Assembly: GCA_021397835.1 (NCBI GenBank)
Contig: JAJFZO010000695.1
Coordinates: 1,367,501 to 1,431,500 of the forward strand
Origin: Moringa oleifera
Lineage: Eukaryota > Streptophyta > Magnoliopsida > Brassicales > Moringaceae
Reading direction: 5' to 3'
DNA length: 64,000 bases
This document shows, in pieces, positions 24,650 to 38,330 of the stretch. The translations under genes and the position numbers were made by a program. The first letter of the stretch is position 1. Each line of letters opens with the position of its first letter. The notes beneath the pieces are model-generated. The model was given only the letters and a program-made list of their open reading frames with translations, was not told the origin of the DNA and ran no database searches.

Positions 24650-26387
24650 TTCACTTTTCTTCTCAAATAACTCAATGTGAACTCACAAAAATCTTTTCTT
24701 AACTTATTTGTTTTCTATTCAGCATATGTGTCTTTATTTTTCAGCTACATTTATAAAGAACATATAAGTAAATGCAATAGTTATTTGTAATAAACCAATC
24801 AATTAATTAAACAATTATTAACAACTTACTATTTTGTGAAAGGGATAATATCACTGTAACTTTCTATGATATCCCTCATGTACGTCATAATATGGTAATC
24901 ATACTCAATGTTGAAGGTTGGTATCGACACTATATTCAAACAATGAAAATGTTGACATGTTACAAAAAATCAAAGACTAATAAAAAACACAAATTTTTAT
25001 TACATTAAATACCTGAGCAATGAAACTTCTAAAACTTTTTCTTGAAATTTTAGGCACATGAGTTGCTACATACATCCCAAAAGCACTATAAAATAAATAC
25101 TAATCGTATATAATTGCAAATGCTATATCTAAAATATAACTCTAATAAATTTTTCTTAACTCATATTGTGATAATATCTCTTATATCATCTTGATCACTA
25201 TGCCCTAAAGGATCAACCATTTATTGGTATAAATCAGACTTCACAACAATCAACATCTAATGTGCTTTACATTGTTAAACATAATTTCACTAAGCATGAT
25301 GTCTTAAAATATGTTCATAATTAAAATTATGTTTCTATTTACTTGACATTATTAGAAGTATTACTGTTTTTTGGTCATGTATTGTTTGTCTCATCCTTGT
25401 AACAAGATATTGAGCTTACTCTTTGATATTATTACACTCCCCGATGATACCATTATAGGATCAACAAATATATATTTATTATTCACACTGTGTGTGTTCA
25501 ACATATTTCTTTTGGAACACAAAAAGAGAGTGTAGTTAATAATTTTGATTTGAAGAAAAATAAAATATAGTAATAAAACATGATACATATATACAATGTA
25601 AGCTTTAATAATGGTGGCGCTTAACTTCTTTATGTGACAAAGTTGCATGATATATGCTAAGCTTTTAGAAGAATTTTTTTTTAGTCCAATGGAATGACTA
25701 CCATTATATCTACATCTATGTAATGACACACGTGATGATAATGAAATCTGAGCAATTTTCATAAGGATTCTATAGTTCGTTCTTTCACATAAACTTATGG
25801 TGCAAATTTAGATAATGCTTTCAAAATATCAAACATAACATTCTATTAATTAATTTTTTTAATTTTATAAAAATAATACATAATATGACAATATGTTACT
25901 TGAATACCAAAAGTAATAATCCACTATGATGGCTGAGGGACATGTATCCCAACAACTTAAGATACAGTAAATATATTTGTCTTAAGAATCAATCAAAGTA
26001 AGGAAGCATCAGACTTAAAATACAGCGACAATTATCTGAATTCTAACATCACCTTTAATCATGTCATGCCCATGGATCATCTTATTCTTGATAGGATCAA
26101 TGAAAATAGACCCATAGACTATGATATTGTTAGTATTATCAAGCATCATCTGGCATGATATACACTATAATGAAATACATAAAGTAATACTTAATGCATG
26201 GTAAATCACTTTTCATGAAATTGAAAAAATGTTACATACTTTCGAAATGGTAGATTAAAATGCTTGTGCTTGTGTTGGAGTGGTGCAAAGTCTTCACTAT
26301 CATCGTCGTCAGTGACTTATACTCTATTCATATTATTACTAACCTTACTAGAACGTTTATAATAAAAGAAAGTATCACAATGTATGC
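24650..26387 (-). mobile_element. older CACTA element, fragment 1 (C-terminal Ulp1-like part of the second ORF), decayed
   Basis: The minus strand resembles, segment by segment, the 3' half of the inner CACTA element at 27.9-29.3 kb. FVDPIMVSSGSVI (about 25450) matches FVDPSMVSS there; VDPLGHSDQDDIRDI (about 25200) matches FDPLGHGSHAELDM; YHIMTYMRDIIESY (about 24890) matches YYVMNYIRDIINRH; and TYAE-KTNKLRKDF (about 24740) matches TYNQSELDDVRQEF. These are the conserved blocks of a C48 (Ulp1-like) peptidase domain. Several stops break the frame. The similarity stops where the inner element is inserted and resumes after it. Confidence 0.75.
24846..25762 (-). pseudogene. Ulp1-like C48 protease domain remnant in the outer CACTA element
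   Basis: Compared with the inner copy, the catalytic positions have decayed. The expected HWM motif reads CAT-TAG-ATG at 25262-25254: the tryptophan codon has become a stop, which fits a TGG to TAG change, while the histidine is kept. The aspartate of VDPLGHS survives. The expected C-G/R-YYVM motif reads YDYHIM at 24903-24886, so the catalytic cysteine is now tyrosine. All three differences from the consensus can be explained by G-to-A changes on the coding strand. It cannot be an active protease. Confidence 0.65.
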
Positions 26388-26434
26388 TCGCACTACAACA
26401 AAATAGCATTTTATTCCCAACTTTAAATGGCTTT

Positions 26435-26885
26435 TGTTCACAGTTCTAAAACTGTGGACTATAACAGTGCGAACAAAAGTCGATTAAAATAGTTCACAAT
26501 CTTTGAACTATAAATAAAAATGATAATAATTTAGGTTCATTAAAACTTTTATTTACAGTTCTTAAACTGTGATAAAAAAAACAGTCCATAGTTTATTAAA
26601 ATTTTTATTCACAGTTTCATAACTATGAATAAAAATCACTGTAGTTCACAGTTCATTAAAAGTTTTATTCACAGTTATTTTTTATTTTGTTCACAGTTAT
26701 ATAATTCTAAACTATTAGTTAAGTAAAAAATAATCTTAATTAAAAATAGTTTTTATTGCTATTTTAATAACCCTTTATCCATAATTCTTATAAAATTATG
26801 GATAAAAAGTAATTACTTTATAAAAAAATTTAAATTATTTTATGAATCTTTATCCACAGTTTTTTTAGAACTGTAGATAAAGTAT
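26435..26885. repeat. left subterminal repeats of the inner CACTA element
   Basis: At least ten copies of CACAGTT(C/A)TAAAACTGTG-like half palindromes, with TTTTATTCACAGTT and its complement alternating. The right end has the same motif in inverted orientation. Confidence 0.8.
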
Positions 26886-27849
26886 AATTAATTTTTATTT
26901 ATTTATTTTAAAATAACCAAAAAATATATAAAAATCAAAATTTGAGTTGATAAATATTTAAATTTTGAATTACTATTAATTTTTCATTTTTAATGTTTAA
27001 TAATTTGAATTTGAATCATTATTTATTTTTTTAATAATCTTAATTTATAATTATTATTTAAATTTTAAATAATTCAAATTTTTAATTATTATTTGATTAC
27101 CTTTTTTTTTCAAAATCAAAATTTTTTTCCTTTGAATTCACATTTTTCTCTTTACCCAAAATTAAATTTTGAAAATATCCAAAATACATTGCATACAATA
27201 AAATTAATAAAATAAACCATCACAAATTTTTTCATACTACACTTTTTATTAATATATCCAATATTTTAATTCTTCTTCATATTATACATTATATCAATAT
27301 AGATCAACGCATTTCACTGTAACATCTTAAACTTCCTTAAAAAAAATTATATGACAATATATATTATGAAAAATATTTCAATAGTACTACCATACTTCAA
27401 TAAAATATAACACACCAGTACCACTTTTTAATCGAAAAGCACTTCAATAGTATTAACACACTTCAATACAATTTAATGCACCACCACCACTTTTTTCATC
27501 ACAACGCTCTCTAAAGCAATCTAAAATATCTCAATATAATCTAACACCACCATCACTTCATCCATAAACAAAGATATTTTAATCAATCTAAGCATACATT
27601 TATGATTACTTCTTTCATTATAATATACTTCAACATAACACATATTTATTACCATTTTGAAACTATAATAAATCATAATTCTCATCTGTAGAAACATCCA
27701 ACTATGTATGAAACACATGAATGAAAATTAATTTACAAATTAACACTACGTTTACAATACAAGTTGAAAGGAAGTACTTACAATTTCTAACAAATGTATA
27801 ATGTATCCTAAAATTTGAAATATAAGTCCTACACTTTTACCTGAAACCT

Positions 27850-30780
27850 AACATAAACCATATGTATTGTCCAAACTCTTGTCTGACATCATCAAGCTCA
27901 GACTGATTGTAGGTATCAATATCCATTAGCTGTGCATATGAAAAATTTAAAAATTAGTACAACTGTAATTACCTTATTATACACAACATTTTACACAAAA
28001 AATTATTTAAAAACTTATTACTTTCGAATACAGTGCATTATTGTTATGTCTGTTAATGATATCCCTTATGTAATTCATCACATAGTATCTACACTTATGG
28101 TTAGAAGGTTAACGTGGACGCTACATTAGCATAATTTAGATGTTATATTTTTGATTAAAAATAGTAAAATTTAATATCACATATATATAGTCCATAACAT
28201 ACACACCTTAGCAACAATACTTTGGCAATTCCATGAGCTAATGGATGGTATTGCGAACAACATTCTAAAAGAGCTAAAAAATATATATATTACTAATCTT
28301 GAAACTCCAATGACATAGACTAATGTAAGTATAAAATAATTGAACTCACATGGACATGAGCATGTCTAACTCAGCGTGAGAACCATGCCCTAGAGGATCA
28401 AAAATCGTGTATGTGGACACCCACAGCTCAACAATCACCAACATCCAATGATGCCTAAATTATTAAGCAAATTAAATTATTGGTTATTTAACTAGTGCAA
28501 TTAAAAACTAAGTTCATGCTTACGTGATGTTACAAGAAGATCACTACTCCTTTATCACATGATTGCGTTAATCTACTTGTAATATAATGGGCTTGATCTT
28601 CTATCTTTATACTGCTCACAACGATACCATCGATGGATCAACAAATACAATATTTTGATTGAAGCCAAGTACAATCAAATATTTGTGAAGTTTACTAGAA
28701 ATATAAAAACACATAGAAACATGAATATAACATAATTATAAGATTAATAAACTAATAAAATAAAAAAAATATGTGCCCAATGTAAGTTTGAATGATGGTA
28801 ACATTTACCTCTTTCATGTGACAAAATTGTGTTATTTCTCGCATCATATATATGGAGCTTTCATTAGTGAATACCTTTTCTTTTAAAGGAATGGTAATGA
28901 CTCCATCACAATCCATTACCTTTGCGACATGCTTATCTAACTTGTAACTTTTGCGTCTTTGCTCTATTCATTTACTAGAAATAAAATAGTTCAGAAGTCA
29001 TATCTAGTAAATGAAATAAAAAAAAGTTTAACTTTTAACAGAAAATATCTCCTACTTACGTGTGATGACCCAATCTCGTGGCCAAGCAAGATGTGTGCCA
29101 ATCGCTTCAAATTTTATAAAAATTTTTGCTTCTAGTATTGGGTGAGGCAAATAAGCATCGCTGCGAATAGCTAGATCCATTATTATCTTAACATCTCCAT
29201 CAAGTAGAGGATGCCCATGAATAGTTTGATTCATGGTAGTATCTATGAAAACTAATCCATGGGCCACGATATCATCCAAAGAGCCAACAAATCGCATTAT
29301 ACACACTAAAATGAATAGTCAAAGCACAAATTAATGCCTTAAAACTATTACTTTTTTCTTTAATAGAAATATAACATGTGACATATCTTACTACTAGAAG
29401 GTGTAGGCTTTGATAGATTAACTAGTGAAGGTTGAGGAAGTGATGTCGGACTTTTTTTATTATCATCTGTTCTAGCCATATTATTGTTAGCTCTACTTGA
29501 ACAAAATGGCATTTGAACGATGTTCGATTAGGTAGTAACTTTGTCTCCCATAACGTCATCTAAAACATTTTTATGTTGTGAGAACCACCTCATCATGTTC
29601 ATAAAATCTTATTTATCAAATAGTGCTTCACTTAGTGGTACAATATATGTTTTCATCCTTCTAAAATACAAGGTGATAATTACCCCAGACCCTTGACCTT
29701 TGACATGACCAGGATGCTCAAGTGTGCCGAAAGCTTTTTTAAACACGTCATTCATATGTACGGACTTAAATGTACCCTGACTAACTTGTGTCATCAATTC
29801 ATCCTACAGAGTCGAAATGCAATTGCTACATAAATGTGACCTTTGTTTAAGTACAAATCAAATAGAAGTAAAGACTCATCAAATACTTACAATCCTTTTA
29901 GCACACCCTTAGGTCACTTCATTTGTGTATTATCCTTGTTTGTTACATCATGCTACTTTCCACAATGTAGTATAATCAATTTCTTCCCTACTACCTAAAG
30001 ATTTCTTTTGCAAGCAATCATACAAAGTCATTTAATGTAGTTAATTAAAATAAACAAAATGGATCCATCATATGCTCAAAAAAATTTATAAGAAAAAACC
30101 AAAACATAAGTGACTTACAAGTTCGATATCTAACCCTGCAAATCCTTTTCGAACAAGATGATGATTGTATATATTCTTTTTCCTTTTCTTAATTACGATA
30201 ATTTGTTTTAATTATAATATAAACAAATATCAACATTTAGTGAAAGTTTCATAATAAACATTACAATTTGATTAATGTAATACCTAAAACTCCTCTGAAA
30301 GGTGAGAGTTCACATATGCATGCCATACATCTAAATCTATAAAACTCCTATATTCTGCTAGTGGGAGCCTTAAGTATTTTAGGTCATCCATAAAAGGCAA
30401 GATATATATCCTTATAAGAATGGTTTTGAAGCTCCTCCATTTCTATGCAACAAATTAGAGTACATACCTCTTCAATGTTACATCAATGTCATATGTCCCC
30501 TATAAAACACAATTACCCAAATTAATCAACATAAATCACGAGCATATAATTTAATTTTAAATGTAAGCACTTGCATATTCTACAACATGTACTAAAATTA
30601 TTTCCCAAATCTTATTCTTTAACTTATTCGGGACAGCATGCCAATTGTTAAGCGTAACGAACACTATATGATGTACAATGACATGAATATAACTATTTGT
30701 CATTGCACCATGCTTTCCGATAACCTATCCTTTTTCATTTAATTGGACTGATATCTTTTGACTCATTACTTTAGACTTAA
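27850..30780 (-). pseudogene. CACTA second ORF: Ptta/En/Spm transposase domain fused to Ulp1-like protease
   Basis: Blocks in order on the minus strand: NNWHAVPNKLKNKIWEII (about 30650), typical of the Ptta/En/Spm domain; GTLEHPGHVKGQGSGV (29740-29690), the family's G-R-V-R-G-x-G motif; GSLDDIVAHGLVF with TIHGHPLLDGDV and AIGTHLAWPRDWV (29270-29065), the block that usually follows. Then come FVDPSMVSS (about 28640), HHWMLVIVELWVS with IFDPLGHG (28455-28390), CRYYVMNYIRDII (about 28085) and TYNQSELDDVRQEF (27920-27865). The last four are the C48 (Ulp1/SUMO-protease-like) fold with His, Asp and Cys positions kept. Known Ulp1-like proteases cleave SUMO from targets; the role in transposons is unsettled. 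Intervening stops and AT-rich introns mean I cannot give an intact reading frame. Confidence 0.7.
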
Positions 30781-31249
30781 TGACATCAAGCATGGTGGTA
30801 AAGCCTCGCTTTTTGCATTTTCATGAAGCATCAGCTGGTTGATCTAATGGATCCATTAAATCTGCAAATTAAATACTAGCAAATTAACATTACATATTCA
30901 TAAAACATATAAAGTTAAAAGTCAATAAAAACTAATGTGTGAAAAATTAATTCATAAAGAAAAACATATTAAAATAACTATAAGGCATATGTAAAGTTGA
31001 ACGTTGCCTATCATATTCGTCAAACCCACAATCATTCACCATCCTCCTTAGTATACGCTACTACGTTGTCATCTATTTGATCAAAAAGTTCAACAGATGG
31101 CAAATTGTTACAAAAGGGCATGTGATCCATATTAGTGTCACCTAAATTGTCCTCTTCATCATAGTCTTTTTGAGGTGTTGACATTACAAGTACTATTTTA
31201 TGTCGATTAGATCTTCAATATAAACTGGTTGTCTCGTTGTGAAGCTAGT

Positions 31250-34075
31250 ATAAATTAATTATTTTTATGCCCAATTCGATTAAGATTAACAAGGATAACT
31301 CTTAGATCATCAACTTTAATGCCATTACTATTCTCAATCCAATTGCATTTAAAAATCGAGGCTCTGAATATGTGTAATCTAGCTCCCATATCTCTTGTAT
31401 TACCCCATAAAATACCATGTCACCATATATTGGGTTTTTATCTTTTACGCTAAAAATTTGCATGGTATTTTGATGCACTATTGAGTTGTCTTTTTCTTTC
31501 ATGTAAAAACGATAACCATTAATGATATATCTAGGATACTTAATTACTGTAACTTGAGGTCCATGAGTAATCCATCATAAAGTTAATGAGATATTATGAT
31601 TAGACAATAAAAGTTGATACCCAACCTATATGAAATAATTTATTAGATCAACAGTTATGGACAAATATGACTTAATAGTGGACAAATGTAAACATTCTTA
31701 CTCGTGTGTGCAACCACTTGATGAAGGTGCGATTATGTTCATCATACAACCACTTTCATCTTTTCAACTTCATGGGATTGTTAATAGTTAATTGGTTTAA
31801 CTGCTCACTGAATGATAAGAATAATTCATGTTAACATTTGAAATTATCTTTGATGTGGTATAATAAATAGGTTGTAAATATTAGTTTATGTAAGGTTGAA
31901 CTTCACTTATATTCGTTAAAACATATAAATGAGCTTTTAGAAAAAGATCCTAGTGAACTTGTTCAATCCATCCCCTAGCTAAAGGTCTTCTATTTTAAGT
32001 TAAATAATCAAATACATTCTTTCTTAAAGTAATCCAAATGAATCTACATTGGATAAATAATCTGCATAAAATTCTAATGCCTCTTTTGTGATGTATTATT
32101 CAACAATACATCCATCATGCTAGTTATGATTTCGAATGTAACCCTTCAATACCTTCATGTATCTTTCAAATGGGTACATTCACCTCAAATATACAGGACC
32201 ACATAGTTTCACTTCTCTAATTAGGTGAACAGTTAAATGAACCATAACATCAAAGAAGCTGAGAAAAAAGTACTTCTCTAGTACACATAGTGTTGTCACA
32301 AGTTCATATTTAGATTTCATCTAACTTTGAAATATCTGCCACTTTGTCACATAATAAATTAAAGAACATGCAAAGTCTAATTATAGCATATCTAACATGT
32401 TTGGTAACACTACTCGTAAAGCAATAAGTAAGAGTTGTTGCATTAAGGTGTGACAATTATGCGACTTTAACCCATATAGCTTTAAGTTAGTTACGAAGAC
32501 GAGATTTCTAATATTTAAAGAATACCCCTATGGCACTTTATTCTCACTGAGCACTTTACAAAATCTTTTTTTTTCATCTCTCGATAATGTTAGCACGTAG
32601 GTGGTAGAAATGTAAGATTATCGTGATGTTGTGGTACCAATTCAGACCTTAATCCTATTTCTTGAAGATTTATTCTAGCTACTAACCCATCTTTAGATTT
32701 TCCTACAATATTAAGCAATGTGCCTATAAATGATCACATATGTTCTTTTCTATACGCATAACATCAAGCACATGTCTGACATGTAAGGACTTCCAGCATG
32801 GTAAGTCAAAGAAAATTAATCTCTTCTTCCAATATTGTGAAACTACATCTTAATTATTTTGTCTATATCTTTTTTTTTTACTTCCTCCATGAATTCAATA
32901 AACATTGAACCTTAAAAAAGATTTCTTCACCAGTTAATGGTTGTGGAGCAACTCTAAATTCTTGTTCCCCATTAAAAGCCTTCTTCTGTTTATGATAAGA
33001 ATGATGTTGTGGTAAGAATTTTTTATGTTCAATATATGACATTTTCTTACTATGCTGTAAACAAACTGCATGGGTATTCTCAGCACAGATAGGATAAGCA
33101 TTGTAACTTTTAACCGTACAACTAGACAAGTTACCATAAGTAGGAAAATCATTAATAGTTCGCAACAGAATAGCTCTCAAGTTGAACGATTCTTTATGGT
33201 ACGTGACATAAACTTCCACACCAGTGTCCCATAATATCTATTAGTCTTCTATGAGTGATACTAAGTAAACGTCTATATCATTATCAGTTCGTTTAGGGTC
33301 TGACATTAATAGTGTTAATATCATGAACTTTTTCTTCATTGTTAACCATGGCGGTAAATTACATGTCACCATAACAACCGGCCAAGAGCTGTATCGACTA
33401 CTTAATGTACTATGAGGATTAATCTCATTAGCTAAAATAGCAAGCCTTAAGTTTCTTGGTTCTGATGCAAATTCTGACCACAAATAGTCAATTATTTTCC
33501 ATGATGGTGTATCTAATGGATGCCTCAACTAGCTATCAACTTCTCTTTGACTTGAATGCCATGTCAAATGTTTCAATATTTCAAAGTTGCTGAACATTTT
33601 TCTAAACTTAGGTATTGGTGGAAAATACTATAACACCTTCGCGGCACCCCGGTATATATTTTGTTACTATTCTTCATTATTTTCCATCTAGAAAGACTAA
33701 AAGTTGGACATTGAATCTCATTTTGAAACTCTTTTTGATATAATTTACAATCATTCGAATATGCATGGATCTTTTGATACTCCATGCCTAATGCATTTAA
33801 TGTTTTTTAGTATCGTACACGGATGTAGACATTTCATTATTCTCTTGCAACATTTTAGATACCAAATTTAAAAGTTCAGTGAAGTTCTGGTCAGACCAAT
33901 TGCACTTTGCCTTTAAATTGTAAAGTTTAACAAGAGCAGATAGTTTAGTGAACTTTATTGATCCAGAATACAAAGGTCTCTTAGCATCACCAAGTAACTT
34001 CACGAAATGGTTATGACTATTAGCTTTAGTATTTCGAACTTGTAGAAGACCCACCAAGATGTTTCCCCATGCCAT
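31250..34075 (-). pseudogene. tnp2-type (TnpD) transposase remnant with DUF4218 and DUF4216 regions
   Basis: Successive minus-strand frames give one protein in the correct order. 34075-33797: LLGDAKRPLYSGSIKFTKLS and NWSDQNFTELL. 33785-33573: IHAYSNDCKLYQKEF, then CPTFSLSRWK, where the second cysteine of the family's CPxC motif is now F. 33528-33241: DYLWSEFASEPRNLRLAILA, YSSWPVVMVTCNLPPW and NDIDVYLVSLIED. 33219-32878: FNLRAILLRTINDFPTYGNL, AYPICAEN, LTGEEIF. Near 32200: MVHLTVHLIREVKLCGPVY, the DUF4218 part. 31502-31302: FSVKDKNPIYGDMVFYGVI and IWELDY, the DUF4216 part. These are hallmark blocks of CACTA transposases, which cut and paste the element. At least three frame changes and several stops show that it is dead. 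Confidence 0.88.
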
Positions 34076-34079
34076 ATCT

Positions 34080-37000
34080 AATTATTATAGCTTCAATCAA
34101 CTCAATCAATAAATAAATGATCTCGTATCTCACGTGGAGTCTGACATTTCATATTACCACATTTAATGAATGGACAACAAACATGCTTAGAATTATCAGA
34201 ATTTTGAATGGCATATTTCAATAGGTTAGTTACACCTATATCTTACTCGTCTGACCTTCTATCAACAAACATCCTAATCTTGCCCATTCTAATATTTAAC
34301 ACTCCATATATTAGCACATTAACCTGAATCTATCAATGTATATGCATGCATGTCAGCCACTTTTTACAAGTAGGATATCCTATACCATTCAGAAATGTAA
34401 CTTTTATGTTGAATACATGATAAATCAGGCTTCATTTAATTTCAAAAAAAATTTAGCAGTATATCCCTATATTTCTTCAAGTACATGACTTATGTAGATA
34501 CTTTTTAGTGTTTTTCTTTAAATTAAAATACCAATAAATATCCATTAGTATGTACCCAAAGAACAAATGATATGTTACTCGAAATTTGTTATGAAATAAA
34601 ATAGATCAAGATTTATACATCATGTTGCTACACATAAATATGACATTTCTAAACTATCCAAACTAGACAATTCAAGAATTATAAATGAAAATTTTTATTT
34701 AATCCACATGTTAAATACATAGACTATGAAATGTTTATTTATCATTCTAAAACGGTATCTAAGGTTATATTTACTAAGTATAAAGTGCTAACATTGTACA
34801 CATAAATTGATTTTTTTACTAATTGGTCAAATAAATTTTAAATGTAAAATTACACAAGTATAACTTAAATATTACATTATATTTAAAAATCAATAAATAA
34901 AATTTTGTAAAAAAATAATGCTTACGTCAATGATGATTCCCTAAATTAGCTTACAATACTATCTTCTTCTGAAAAAACACAAATCATGTTTAAATAATAA
35001 TATCATTAATTAACTTATTATTAATCGCAATTACTAAATCTTTGAAGTTGTCAACTTTTCTAAGAAAAAAATGATTACTTAAAAAAAATAAAAAGATCAA
35101 TTTACTATATAAGCCCACTTTTAAAGACCCTCAGATTGATACTAATCTTAAAAAAAGAAAAAAAAAATTTGTTCAAGTATCTGCGAGACTTTTGTTAATG
35201 ACACAAACTTAACTACCTTTACTAATAGGACTCCAAATGAAATCAAATAATTGACAATGCCATCTAAAGATTGCGACTATGATCTGACTAAATTTAAATT
35301 TTTATTATATAAGCTGAAAATAATAAAATCTAATATCTTAATAACGTTAGCCTTAGGCTTGTGCCTATCTAAAATTGGGGATCATATAGTAAATCTCCTC
35401 TGTTTAAACAAATTTTCCAATTTGGTCAATATCATTACCAAGATTTGTTTATATAATGATGGTCGTTATAGATATTATTGTGATGATGATTTTTAATAAT
35501 CGTTTAAAAACGTAAATACCATTATAAAATCTCATAAATTAAATTATTAAAATAATTAATTAATATTTTTGATTTTATTGAATTGTCAATTTTTAATTAC
35601 AATAATTAAACAGTACACAAATAATATCAGACAATAAATAAGTAATCATCATCTTACATAATTTCTCTAGATAAATTTGTGGATATTTACAATTCATAGC
35701 TTATGAGATATTTTAATTTGTCACAGTTGATAATGATAATGACTAATTTAAATCTCATTTTATATTTCTTTTATTTTATTAAAAACTTTTTATCTTGTTG
35801 CCGTTATTCATGGGAAATAATACCAATTAGGATCTTTTTCTTTTCCTTGGTTACATTTGATTTTTCAATGTCATAGTGTAAAGTTACCTCAATATATTGC
35901 AAAAATATTTATGTAGAAACAAGTTGGTCTATGCAATTTTGCATTTATATATAGACAAAAAGTAAACAATTTCAAAATAAAGATGCAAAAAGTTATAAAT
36001 TCTCCCTTTTTGGTTGCTCCACATAGTATTATTATTTGCTTAATATTTTTTTATAACATAATCCTAAATATTAAACCATAAATATTTCATTTGTCTTTTA
36101 CTTTAAATAATGTTTTCTCATACTTTAATTTAGGTTGCATGATAGTTTTCTCACTATTAAGAATTTCTCTAAAAGCAAACTTAAATCAAGGTCCACAAAG
36201 CTCCTTTTTTTATCATATTTGCTGGAGAAGAGCCAAGCCAATAGCTAGAAAAGAACAAAAAAAGCAAAAGCTTATACTAATAAGAAAAAACACAGTAATT
36301 AATTTGCTTAACATCATGGAGATCAGAAAAGATAAAAAGTAATCCTAATTCTCAAATCATAATTAAGTCATGAGGTTTGTGTCATCGTGTTCTATAACTC
36401 AAGAGTTGCTCATATTATCTATAATTATTACCAAAAAATGCACATTTTTGTCCCATATAGGACCCATAAAGTAAAATAAAAGAAAAATAGCTGACCTTGT
36501 TTGACCGCTAAGAAAGTGTTAAAATAAAATATGAGAAGACAATTATGTATACTAAGTAAAAGTTAACAGTAAAAGAGATAAAAAGAGAAAGAGAAGAACT
36601 ATTACTAGAAGCAACATGTTTAATGTCAAGGTTATAGCACCAGTTACAAGTAGTGCAAGTACAACTACAAATACTTTAGATTTAGAAAAAATTAGAAGAA
36701 ACATAACTAGACAACAAGAGATATATGAATCATATGGTAGAGATATCATCTAAACATCAATATCTGTGGGTTTTCTTTCATTCACTAATGAAATTTGATT
36801 ATTATACGATTATGATTTATAGTTGTGCTACATTTTTTAGGAGTTTCAGAGAAAAATTACCTCAGTTTTCAAGTAGATTTAGACACCCTTTTCATCCCTT
36901 TAAAAGAGTCCATCTCCTTTGCTTGTATATTTTAAAAACATGTTAGGAATAAGCAAACAAAAGATTGTTTTATATCATGTATTTTACCCATTAATCCACA

Positions 37001-37380
37001 CAAGCATACTTTCTTCCTTTGTAAAAATAGGTTTCATACAAAATAATATGATTCAATGTCATTTAGTAAATATATCATGCAAATACGGTCTTCAAAATAA
37101 AGAAACTAAAAGCAATAAACAGAATAACAATAATTTTTGCTTGTCTAAAAAAATCCATCAAGGTTTTAATCAGTTAATTTTTTACCTAAATAAACTCAAA
37201 AAATTCATATTTATGTTTCTGTAAAACTAACATTTATCAAGTAAAATCCAGCATACATATAGTTTAATGCACATTAATCTTTACCCAATCAGCTGGAGTT
37301 CCAAAATCAACCATCGTAGTGTCCATTGTAAAAAATAACATAAAATTATAAATTTCAAAGAAAAGATTAACCTTACTAAG
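34080..37380. other. AT-rich non-coding interior of the inner CACTA element
   Basis: No protein similarity was recognised. It lies upstream of the transposase and may hold its promoter and first exons. Open frames at 35251, 36091, 36725 and 36919 are compositionally AT-driven and are not called. Confidence 0.5.
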
Positions 37381-37384
37381 ACTA

Positions 37385-38330
37385 AAAGGAGATTTTGGTC
37401 AGCTAGATCTGGAACTAGATGGAAGTAAAACCACACCTTTTTTTTGTTGCAATTAGTCAAGGCCAAGATTTTAATCTGTTAGATCTAGAACCTCGATGGA
37501 AATAGAACCATATCCAGATCTGAAACTCTAATGAAAGTAGAATCTTATACCTAAATTTAAAACCCTCAGCATGGATCTAGAATCCCCAGCATAGATCTGA
37601 AATCCCCAACCCAGATGTGAAACCTTGATAGAAGTAGAATCATGCCCAGATCTAGAATCTCGATGGAAGTAAAAAATGGCGCCCAAATCTGAAATCTCTA
37701 GCATAGATCTAGAATTCATAGCCCATATCTAAAATCCCACACCAAGATTTGGAATCCTAACTAAGATCTAGAATCCTAACTAAGATCTGAAATCTATAGC
37801 CCACATCTAAAACCCACACCCAGATCTGGAACCCTAGCACAGATCTGGAATCCCCAGCATAAATCTGGAATTTGTAGCCTAGATCTAAACTCTCGCAATT
37901 AGATTTAGAACCCTTAGCACATATTTGAAATCTTAACCAAGATCTGAAATTCCTAACCTAGATCTAAAACCCCATGCCCAGATTTGAAACCCCCAGTATA
38001 GATCTAGAATTCCAAACAAGATCTGAAATCCTTAGCTAGATCTAAAACTCCACACCTAAATTTGGAACCCCAGCACAAATTTAGAATCCCAATTAAGGTC
38101 TGTAATCCCTAGCCTAGATCTAAAACCCCGCACCCTTATTTGGAATCCTAAGCACAAGTCTGAAATCTCTAGCCCAGATTAGGAACCCTTAGCACAGATC
38201 TGGGATCCTAACACAAATCTAAGACCTAACATAGATTTAGAACCCCAACACAAATTTGGAATCTCTATGAAAGTAGAACCATACACAGATTTGAAACCCC
38301 GATGGAAGTAGAACCGCGCCCTAATTTGGT
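37385..38330 (+). repeat. 19-20-bp minisatellite (AGATCTGGAACCCTAGCAC type) in the inner CACTA element
   Basis: AGATCT-containing units recur at 19-20-bp steps, for example at 37745, 37764, 37783, 37822 and 37841. Variants of AGATCTGGAACCCTAGCAC or ATCTAGAATCCCCAGCAT run to about 38330. Longer interspersed units carry CGATGGAAGTAGAACC. A partial copy of the flanking sequence reappears at 38450-38560. Confidence 0.9.

Noticed and set aside
36091..37224. Three open frames of 73-101 codons in the inner CACTA element
   Set aside because: Composition follows the AT-rich DNA, no family resemblance, and opposite orientation to the transposase genes.
37385..38330. Regularly spaced repeats resembling a CRISPR array
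   Set aside because: Units are contiguous and variable without unique spacers, lie in a plant transposon, and no cas genes exist here.
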